A DNA stretch of 64,000 nt. Source: Cyanobacteria bacterium MAG CAR3_bin_5. Lineage in GTDB: Bacteria > Cyanobacteriota > Cyanobacteriia > PCC-6307 > Cyanobiaceae. Positions 57,632 through 64,000 of this stretch are shown piece by piece (positions within the stretch are counted from its first letter, which is position 1; each line of letters opens with the position of its first letter). The stretch lies in contig JAPOTR010000012.1 of the NCBI GenBank assembly GCA_026709085.1, positions 62,001 to 126,000 of the forward strand, in the 5' to 3' direction. The notes below the pieces were generated by a model. It saw only the letters and a list, made by a program, of their open reading frames with translations, was not told the DNA's origin and made no database searches. A program made the translations under genes and the position numbers.

Positions 57632-60600
57632 TCAATTGCCCTCAATGATGGACCACACCCGGTAATAACTGTCACCCCGCTTGCCGAGGGCATCCCGCCA
57701 GATCCCAGCGGTTGAGGCTCTAAGTTTTCCACGAGTGTCATTGAGTGATTCGCCTGAAGTTACACCGAGAGTAGTGGCAAGTGGCGCCGCTGCAGTTCTG
57801 GGCACCCCCAGCAGCCGCAGGGCCACTGCTTCATCTGAATTGACGCCGTAGTAGACCCAGGCGGGTAAGTTGCGGAGAGTTCGTTGCTCGTCCGCTGACA
57901 TTGACTCCAGTTCCTTTTCTTTCACTGTGAGCGATTGTAAAGCAGCCAGACCCCACGATGCTGTTTGCGTGATGTGGCCAAAAACATCACGGCAGCACTG
58001 TGTCATGGCGTTCACATTATCGGAATCCTTATTTTTCTTGAAGTATTCCTTTGCCATCTCCGGCAGTGAACGACCTTGCACCCAATCGGCAATGATCCGT
58101 GCGAGGACGTCTCCGCCCTTCCGCCCGCCCTCAGCAAAGTCTTTAAGCTGTTGGCGGAGTTCAGGAACTTCAAGAAGAACACCCACCATGCGTTGAAGAT
58201 TTGCCCGGCGCGATGTGAACAATTCTGGTGACCAGACTTCACCTGTTATCTGCGCCTCGCCAAGACGACGGAGAGTGTTAGATACAGACTCCCACGAGAA
58301 TCCCGTTGTATCAACCAGCTTCAGCGGCTTTCCCTTGATTTTCTCGGCATAACGATAGACTCCATCCACGAGAGTATTGGCCAGTTCTCTGTGGCTCTTG
58401 CGAAGCTCTTGAAAGCCAAGAGTACCCCGGAGGACTTGCTCAACTTCAGCGGCAAACCGCTCGTGGTCTCCGATCTGCCGATAAGTGTGGGCAAGGTACT
58501 GGAGAAACGACGACCACCCTGGCTTCCAAGACAGGGACTCTAGCTGAAGAAGTTCACCTGCCTCCTTCAACTCTAAAACAAGATCAATAAGTGTGGAATT
58601 GAGTGCGCCAACTGATTTGCTAATGAACTGCTTGAGCTTCGTTGACTTTGCTTGATTGTTACCCGCCAACACGATAATTCCGAGATCACCTTGGTCAACA
58701 CGACCGGCCCGCCCGGCGATGTTCCAAAAATCCTCGGGTGGCATGTCCTGACCGTAGGGATATTGATGGCTCGCAAACACGACGCCTGCAACGGGAAAAT
58801 TGACGCCCTGGGCGATGGTGGTGGTGGCCACGAGAACCTTGAGCATCCCTTGCTCGGTCAGCCATTCGACCAACGTGCGCGTGTCTTCCGAAAGACCGGC
58901 GTGGTGAACCCCGATGCCGTAATCAAGGAGGGTAACCAGTGGAAAATCCTTGCCCATCTCGTCTTCGAGAAAACACCGGATATGGGCCAGGTCTCCGCTT
59001 GACGTGTCGGCGCGGTTTTCTTCCACCTGCAACGCCTTGGCAACACCCCAACTGTTGCCTGGCTTGTCCACCAGCACAATCACCGTGCCCCGCTGCCGAA
59101 GAACCTGGGCAGTGGCGGCCGCCAGCTTTCCCGGTGAACCCGACACGTCGCACCGACGCAGGTTGAGGAGCCGACCGTCTTGAAACTTCACCTCATCGGG
59201 AATGCGGAGCGTATCGCGGTTTGTGTGTTGCGTCACCAGTTGAATGGAAAAATCACCGCGCTTGACGCCTTTTACAGGCTCGGCAACGGCGATCACGCGA
59301 TCATTTGGGCTCCAGTCGATAGCCAGCTCAACGGTCTTGTTGCTGTCGGGCGAGAGCCATTGGGCGATCTCGGCAGCGTTGGGGATGAAGGGGGTGAGCA
59401 GCAGGAATTGGGCGAACCGGCATTCCCGGTTCATGGTGGCGAGGAGCAACTCCAGCTTGAGCCCCCGCGCCGCTGCTGCAAGGTTGTGGGCCTCATCCAC
59501 AACAACCAGCGTTAGCGGACGGCCAATTTTTGCCTCCCAGTCACCGCGAAGCATCAGGTCCAGCTTCTCTGGCGTTGTCACCAGAACGCGGAACTGCCGG
59601 TTCTTATCCTCGTCCGTGAGCATATTGGCTTCAATCCCGTCAACCTCCAGCGCCGGGCTCACCTTCTCCACCACCACGTCAAGTAGTGCAAAATCACGAC
59701 GGAGCCGCACCGCAAGCTGATTCACCAGCGCCCGTGTGGGGGCCAGGTACGCCACCCAGCCACGCTCATGGTCAAACTGGTTGAGCGCCTGCAGGATGCG
59801 GAACTCTGCAATCAACGTTTTCCCGCTGGAGGTGGGAAGACTCACCACAACCGCCCGGTGGCCGGAGCCCAGTAACCCCTCCTCCCGTAGGGTGCGCCGC
59901 TGTGGGGGGAGCATCTCCAACATTGGCTGCGCTCGCTCTCTGGTAACAACGGACTGAACAAACTTTGTGACGCGGGAGTTGACCGCACGGGTCACGGTCC
60001 AGATGCTGTTGTCAATCAGTGTGTGGGCCGTGCGCGCCAGCAGCCGCGCCCGCATCTCATGCTCTATCAACTGCCCCTTCGCAGCGGCGGCAACGGCCCG
60101 GTCAAACTGGGCTTCAATTTGTTGACGCACGTCAAAACGGCCATCAACGGCCCCCTGGGTAAGGTAGGCGCCAAGGATCTCGGCAGCCTTCGCCAAGTGA
60201 TACTGGGACATCAACTCCCAGGCTGGACGCACGTCCTTGTTCCGTTCCGCCTCGGCAAGGAAGGCTGCCTCGCCGTCCTGCTGCCGGGCGCGAAGGCGAG
60301 CCACTGCGCTCTGCACCCCGTCCAGGTCATCCCAGCCCTGTTTTCGCAACAAGCGCAGCCAAACGTCCTGAATGGTGTGCTCAACCTGCAATCCCCAGTT
60401 CTCGACGGATGCCGGTGCAGGAAGCTGGACGTGGGTAAGGATACGACGAACATCAGCGCCACGGTCACCCAGAACCCCAAGGCACGCCACCCGCAAGACT
60501 TCCGCCACTCCCCCATGACAAGGAGGGGTAGGAAGCAGTGTCCGCGCCAGTTGGAAAGCCTGGGCTGCTGCTTCCCTTAATTCGTCCCCACCGTCGTCAT

Positions 60601-60781
60601 CCAGAAGCATGGCAACGCGAAGCTCAAGCGCACTAACCACAAACCGCAGGTCATCATCAGCCAAGCCTGACTCCACGGGAACACCAAGCGCCGAGCCAAG
60701 GCGGCGGCGGGTGGCCTCCTCGTATGCAGCCTGCAGCCGCTCGGCGCCAATGGACGCGCTGATCCAGGAGTCAGTTGGCAT
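57632..60781 (-). CDS. Large Ski2-type DEAD/DEAH helicase (Hachiman HamB-like)
   Basis: The protein has 1,049 residues from ATG 60781, which overlaps the upstream nuclease-like gene by 11 bp. The helicase core has L-P-T-S-S-G-K-T (motif I), A-P-T-R-A-L-V-N-Q-L, V-V-D-E-A-H-N (motif II), G-V-H-H-A-G-L-S, V-L-V-A-T-T-T-I-A-Q-G-V-N-F-P and N-I-A-G-R-A-G-R (motif VI), as in Ski2-like enzymes. About 280 residues of unassigned helical sequence precede the core, and a helical C-terminal part follows. Pairing with a nuclease-like gene recalls Hachiman (HamA nuclease + HamB helicase). That system name is inference. Confidence 0.8.
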   Translation of the reverse strand: MPTDSWISASIGAERLQAAYEEATRRRLGSALGVPVESGLADDDLRFVVSALELRVAMLLDDDGGDELREAAAQAFQLARTLLPTPPCHGGVAEVLRVACLGVLGDRGADVRRILTHVQLPAPASVENWGLQVEHTIQDVWLRLLRKQGWDDLDGVQSAVARLRARQQDGEAAFLAEAERNKDVRPAWELMSQYHLAKAAEILGAYLTQGAVDGRFDVRQQIEAQFDRAVAAAAKGQLIEHEMRARLLARTAHTLIDNSIWTVTRAVNSRVTKFVQSVVTRERAQPMLEMLPPQRRTLREEGLLGSGHRAVVVSLPTSSGKTLIAEFRILQALNQFDHERGWVAYLAPTRALVNQLAVRLRRDFALLDVVVEKVSPALEVDGIEANMLTDEDKNRQFRVLVTTPEKLDLMLRGDWEAKIGRPLTLVVVDEAHNLAAAARGLKLELLLATMNRECRFAQFLLLTPFIPNAAEIAQWLSPDSNKTVELAIDWSPNDRVIAVAEPVKGVKRGDFSIQLVTQHTNRDTLRIPDEVKFQDGRLLNLRRCDVSGSPGKLAAATAQVLRQRGTVIVLVDKPGNSWGVAKALQVEENRADTSSGDLAHIRCFLEDEMGKDFPLVTLLDYGIGVHHAGLSEDTRTLVEWLTEQGMLKVLVATTTIAQGVNFPVAGVVFASHQYPYGQDMPPEDFWNIAGRAGRVDQGDLGIIVLAGNNQAKSTKLKQFISKSVGALNSTLIDLVLELKEAGELLQLESLSWKPGWSSFLQYLAHTYRQIGDHERFAAEVEQVLRGTLGFQELRKSHRELANTLVDGVYRYAEKIKGKPLKLVDTTGFSWESVSNTLRRLGEAQITGEVWSPELFTSRRANLQRMVGVLLEVPELRQQLKDFAEGGRKGGDVLARIIADWVQGRSLPEMAKEYFKKNKDSDNVNAMTQCCRDVFGHITQTASWGLAALQSLTVKEKELESMSADEQRTLRNLPAWVYYGVNSDEAVALRLLGVPRTAAAPLATTLGVTSGESLNDTRGKLRASTAGIWRDALGKRGDSYYRVWSIIEGN

Positions 60782-61571
60782 GGCTTCTCTCCCGCAAGAG
60801 CGCTGGCCACTGGGCAATGGGGACCGGCAAGTACCAGGCAAACAGTTCGACCCGGGTTGGCGCAGGCAACGTCAAGGCAAGCGCCTTGCCCCGCCCTTGC
60901 AGGTCCGCCTCATTGGGCTGGGTGTCCCGGATGAGCACGCCGACAATGACCAGCTTTTTGCCCTGTGACTCCAGGAAGCGCCTTACCGCCTCCTCATACA
61001 TGCTGCGGTGGGGCTCACGGGAACAACGGGTGTGCAGCCATTGCAGCAGTGTCCGCTGGATATCGGGGTGCTTGGCGCTTCTTTCAATCTGCCACCTCAT
61101 GCCGCTGCCACCAGACATGACGTTGGGCGGAGCCTTTGCCTCGGAGGAGGTTTTTACTTCCCCGAAGGTGAGCCAGAGGGTGCCATCCAGCCTGCAGAAC
61201 CCCACCAGATCGGCTCCCGGCAGGCTCGCCCGTGGGGTGCGGCGATCCCGCACCGTATTCCATGGCCAGTGCATTTCATAGCCGGAGTCTTCCCGCAGCA
61301 CACATTCCGCTAACGCCTCCCCGATTTCCCAGCCCTTGGGGTCCGGGACAGCACGCAGGAGACGCTCCACTTGCGCGGTGGCCATGTCCGTGGTGGCCAG
61401 CCCCCGCAGGTCCGCCGCAAAGCCTGATTCCTCGTCCGTCACCCGCCGCCCAACCACGTCACGCAGGAACGCCGCAAAGCGTTTGCGGTCGTCCACAGCC
61501 TTGCCACACCAGGAAGCGCTGCCATGGGTGCCCGTGTAGCACTGCCTTGATGGGAGGGTGGTGGCTGGCAT
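60771..61571 (-). CDS. PD-(D/E)XK-like protein (HamA/DUF1837-like), partner of the helicase
   Basis: The protein has 266 residues. The central part reads as a restriction-endonuclease-like fold: E-I-G-E-A-L-A-E-C-V-L-R-E-D-S-G-Y, then P-G-A-D-L-V-G-F (Asp), then L-T-F-G-E-V-K-T-S (E-x-K). This order matches the nuclease effector HamA of Hachiman systems, though I could not confirm family membership. The N-terminal 40 residues are Cys/His-containing and the start is uncertain. Its stop overlaps the helicase ATG, showing translational coupling. Confidence 0.7.
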   Translation of the reverse strand: MPATTLPSRQCYTGTHGSASWCGKAVDDRKRFAAFLRDVVGRRVTDEESGFAADLRGLATTDMATAQVERLLRAVPDPKGWEIGEALAECVLREDSGYEMHWPWNTVRDRRTPRASLPGADLVGFCRLDGTLWLTFGEVKTSSEAKAPPNVMSGGSGMRWQIERSAKHPDIQRTLLQWLHTRCSREPHRSMYEEAVRRFLESQGKKLVIVGVLIRDTQPNEADLQGRGKALALTLPAPTRVELFAWYLPVPIAQWPALLRERSHAN

Positions 61572-61674
61572 CAGGTGGTCTTTTGCATCGGTTGGTTGGT
61601 GGTTTCTATGGCCAGTGTGGGTGGCTGGTGGAGGATGCCAAGAGAGTACCAGCCGCTGGAAGATAACAAATGCG

Positions 61675-62178
61675 TCATAGCAGTGATGTCCGATCCAGAA
61701 TAAGCCTTACTTTTTCCTGTCGCAGCATCTTGTAGGGATTCATACAACGCAACCTCAAACCTTCGCAGACGTTTGGAATCTTGATGCTTTTGTTATTTCT
61801 GGAATAAACTTCATGGGTAACGACAATGTAGTCATGGACCAGCGCGTAAGCGATCAGATAGTAGTCAGCTCCTCTAAAGAATTTTCGCAATGCTTCATTT
61901 TTGTATCCTTTACTGGTGGCCCAGCGGCTTACGACTTGCAATTTCTCCATCATCACATCATCTTCTTCCAGGAAGAAATCATTACCACGTTCTCTGACCC
62001 AGGCAACCAAAGGCTTATCCTTCCTGATCTCTTCAGCAACCTTTCCAATGCTTGCCACCAAACCTGACTGATTTTTCTCAATCAGCCAATCCCAAAAACC
62101 GGGACAAACGTCAAAGCCATACTCACGGTTACTGGCTTATATAAAAACGTTTGTATCAAGAAGGTATTTTGTCATCAT
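61675..62178 (-). pseudogene. DUF4411 PIN-like toxin with premature stop
   Basis: From ATG 62178, which overlaps the stop of the upstream ImmA/IrrE gene (ATGA), the frame reads M-M-T-K-Y-L-L-D-T-N-V-F-I and then TAA at 62137-62139. It continues in the same frame A-S-N-R-E-Y-G-F-D-V-C-P-G-F-W-D-W-L-I and on to the normal end at 61675. L-L-D-T-N-V-F-I is the first acidic motif of PIN-like DUF4411 proteins, where relatives have a Gln; CAA to TAA is a single change. Downstream codons from GTG 62061 are intact, so the toxin was lost by one point mutation, or the stop is a sequencing error. Confidence 0.8.
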
Positions 62179-63347
62179 GCCACCTCCAGTTCCTGTGCAA
62201 GATGGTTGAGTGTCTCAGCCCCAGACACGCCCAGCATTTGAAAGGCATCACGATAGAGTGTCTGTCCCTCTAGTGTGCTGACGATAAGAGCTTCTGCAAA
62301 TTTACGCCCCACCCGGGAAAGCGTAGTATAATGGAAATTACCGCCGCTCTTTTTAGGTTCTGTTAAGGCATTCAAGCGCATTAGTTCCCTTCCCCAAGCA
62401 GTTTCAAAGTGCTTACGGTCAAGGTAGGCTGCATCAAGCAAGCGTCGCAGAAGAACAAGTTTACTAACTTTGAAAGTCTTCTCTAGCCTGCTCAGTGTTT
62501 CTGAAAGCTCTTCATGGTGCGCCAAGTTCTCTCGTATTCTCTCTTGCAGATCAGCCATAGGTACCAGAAGCTCTGCAGCAACCTTGTTGCACCAAATCTC
62601 CTCTCTGCGTTGTGCTGAAGTCTCAGATTTTGATTCAGGATTCACGTTTGATAAAGCCGAAGTCCCCAGCCAAAGATGAGCAAGTTCGTGGGCAAGCGTG
62701 AACATTTGTCCTGTCTTTGAGTCTGTACGGTTGATGAAGATAAGAGGAGCCAGAGAATCAGCAAGAGCAAAACCGCGAAACTCGTTGACATCAAGGACAC
62801 GACGGGTATTGCTTGCCACAATACCACTACCCATCACCAGCACCCCAGCATCTTCTGCCTGATTTGTAAGCAGCCGTAATAATGTATCCGTGTCTGAACA
62901 TGTCTTGCTGGTGGAGGGATTAAAGCCCAGTGTTTCTCTCATTGCCTTTGCAACCTTCCCAGGCTCCACGGAAACATGGACGCTGCCAATGAAGTCAAGT
63001 TCTGGTTCCTGTGTGGCCAAGGCAAAATCCCGATACCAGCTTTGCCGCTCCTGACAAGCATAGATCGTCTCCAACAAGTCAGGACTGGGGTCCGCCACTG
63101 GCTGGCCAGCAACAGTGCGGAAATCCGGGATGGGAATCTCTTCTTGCGGGAACTCATCCAGGAAAAAGTAGCCAATCGGAACATGAACCCTACGGGCGAA
63201 ATCCTCCAACTGCTTCAGTGTAGGCTTCATTTCTCCAGTCTCCCACTGGGGAAGCTTCTTGAACTTTTTCACCAGGTCGTCCCGGTCCAAACCGACATGC
63301 TGACGAGCCCAGCTTACCATCCGTGGATTGACTGGAGCGCGAATCAT
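62175..63347 (-). CDS. XRE-family helix-turn-helix protein with ImmA/IrrE metallopeptidase domain
   Basis: The protein has 390 residues. The N-terminal part V-S-W-A-R-Q-H-V-G-L-D-R-D-D-L-V-K-K-F plus E-M-K-P-T-L-K-Q-L-E-D-F-A forms a variant helix-turn-helix. Mid-protein F-T-L-A-H-E-L-A-H-L-W-L-G is the HExxH zinc motif of ImmA/IrrE peptidases, with E-I-W-C-N-K-V-A-A-E-L-L-V-P supplying the further Glu. The C-terminal helical region is complete. The gene overlaps the DUF4411 toxin gene by 4 bp; XRE-COG2856 plus DUF4411 is a recognised toxin-antitoxin-like pairing. It is likely the antitoxin/regulator. Confidence 0.88.
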   Translation of the reverse strand: MIRAPVNPRMVSWARQHVGLDRDDLVKKFKKLPQWETGEMKPTLKQLEDFARRVHVPIGYFFLDEFPQEEIPIPDFRTVAGQPVADPSPDLLETIYACQERQSWYRDFALATQEPELDFIGSVHVSVEPGKVAKAMRETLGFNPSTSKTCSDTDTLLRLLTNQAEDAGVLVMGSGIVASNTRRVLDVNEFRGFALADSLAPLIFINRTDSKTGQMFTLAHELAHLWLGTSALSNVNPESKSETSAQRREEIWCNKVAAELLVPMADLQERIRENLAHHEELSETLSRLEKTFKVSKLVLLRRLLDAAYLDRKHFETAWGRELMRLNALTEPKKSGGNFHYTTLSRVGRKFAEALIVSTLEGQTLYRDAFQMLGVSGAETLNHLAQELEVA

Positions 63348-63550
63348 GGGGTTGCCTCCTCAAGCAGTGCCCTGGTACGGGGAGTGGAGGTCTTGCCACT
63401 GGCAACCCTGGGAAGATGCTGGCCAGGGGCTTGCATCAGCATTCCCATCAAGGCAGAACCCATCCCATTGCCCAAGGGACGGCCATCAAACCCGGTACGA
63501 AGGCGGGAGTGGGGTTCCTGATTCCAGTTGGGAGCAGTGGCGGTGGCCAT
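63344..63550 (-). CDS. Small ORF overlapping the ImmA/IrrE gene start
   Basis: A 68-residue frame beginning MATATAPNWNQEPHSRLRTGF. Its stop TGA overlaps the ATG of the XRE-ImmA/IrrE gene (ATGA), which is how operon genes in this window are usually joined. The sequence is Gly, Met and Pro rich and unlike any family I know. It may be a leader or small regulator, or chance. Confidence 0.3.
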   Translation of the reverse strand: MATATAPNWNQEPHSRLRTGFDGRPLGNGMGSALMGMLMQAPGQHLPRVASGKTSTPRTRALLEEATP

Positions 63551-63774
63551 GGGCTGGGGTTTGTGGGTAGATGGATGCTAGCAGAGGGTAATGATCTGTT
63601 CCAGCAGCGTCTCCGCAAAATTGAACTCTAGAATAACCTGGTAGCAGAACATCTTATCAAGTGTCTTTAGATTCTTGGCCATATATCCAGGCTTATAGTT
63701 GCTCGTCAGTGAGGGCATATGGGCGAGAGTATAGTGACGAAGATGTAATAATGTCATCAAAATCACCTTCTTAA

Positions 63775-64000
63775 CTATTTTCTCTGACCTATTCTTCTTA
63801 ACCACTCAGATTCGTCAACTGCCACTCGACTCAGTTTTTCAGCAAATTTTTGAGCAATTCGTTGCGCATACTCGGCTTTGAGTTCACCTCTCCATTTATA
63901 TCGCTGTGTCTTGTTACTGCTCTTAAACTCGAAATGACTGTTTGATTCTGGTCTTTCCGCAATTATCGCATTGCTTCTTGAATCTGGCTTGAACTTTCGA
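63775..64000 (-). CDS. C-terminal part of an unidentified protein, cut by window edge
   Basis: The minus strand is open from the window edge to TAG at 63775-63777, giving about 74 codons: ...N-A-I-I-A-E-R-P-E-S-N-S-H-F-E-F-K-S-S-N..., then a charged helix E-Y-A-Q-R-I-A-Q-K-F-A-E-K-L-S-R ending G-Q-R-K. Composition is protein-like and no start lies inside the window. The family cannot be named from this portion. Its neighbour towards lower coordinates is a gene-free AT-rich stretch. Confidence 0.55.
   Translation of the reverse strand, partial: RKFKPDSRSNAIIAERPESNSHFEFKSSNKTQRYKWRGELKAEYAQRIAQKFAEKLSRVAVDESEWLRRIGQRK

Noticed and set aside
63578-63805. 75-codon AT-rich minus-strand frame
   Set aside because: It has no ribosome site and no family, and it overlaps the end of the better supported partial gene at 63775.

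Overview
The window looks like the chromosome of a GC-rich picocyanobacterium of the Synechococcus/Cyanobium type. Two cyAbrB-type regulators, a DUF1825 protein, a group-2 sigma factor and several small proteins of cyanobacterial type support this. The heavy load of restriction, toxin-antitoxin and other defence genes, together with decaying mobile DNA, is reminiscent of sponge-symbiont relatives such as 'Candidatus Synechococcus spongiarum'. That species-level guess is inference only.

Layout. 1-4.4 kb holds core genes: a TldD/PmbA peptidase cut by the window edge, fmt, a small membrane protein and pgm. 4.4-11.2 kb is an accessory island. It carries a surface lipoprotein with a possible phase-variable start, a SIR2-domain protein, an AAA ATPase/DUF4276 pair and gene relics, and is bounded by 627-bp direct repeats of the 3' end of pgm. 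11.9-16.9 kb returns to core genes: tRNA-Pro, mnmA, nnrE/nnrD, a group-2 sigma factor and a RodZ-like protein. 17.1-18.9 kb is a decayed IS982-family element with a nested hairpin and a small inverted-repeat element. 18.9-24.2 kb holds nadC, a large single-chain restriction-modification enzyme and a GNAT acetyltransferase. 24.2-28 kb has tRNA-Val and two cyAbrB copies, the second fused in frame to valyl-tRNA synthetase. 28-33 kb includes a DEDDh exonuclease with a C-terminal BRCT domain, transcribed with an enlarged NAD+-dependent DNA ligase whose helix-hairpin-helix region is tandemly repeated. 33-49 kb is mostly housekeeping (SprT-like protein, DUF1269, methyltransferase, uvrA, pyrF, tyrS, DUF1825, helix-hairpin-helix protein, GIY-YIG protein, pepA, comEC), interrupted by a gene-poor stretch at 44.9-47.3 kb.

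49.1-64 kb is a second, dense defence island starting 15 bp after tRNA-Ser(CGA). All its genes lie on the minus strand: an hsdR without hsdM or hsdS, a frameshifted DUF3226 TOPRIM-like gene with its AAA ATPase, an AAA ATPase/DUF4276 pair, a RhuM-Fic protein, a PD-(D/E)XK-like protein overlapping a large Ski2-type helicase (a Hachiman-like layout), and an XRE-ImmA/IrrE protein paired with a DUF4411 PIN-like toxin that has a premature stop.

Most notable points: the excisable-looking island at pgm; the C9A8 tract that appears to control a chimeric lipoprotein; the cyAbrB-ValS fusion; the triplicated helix-hairpin-helix module in LigA with its BRCT domain shared by the neighbouring exonuclease; three separate ATPase + TOPRIM-like pairs in one window; and the nuclease-helicase pair. 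Identifications come from reading the sequence and recalling families; no database search was run.
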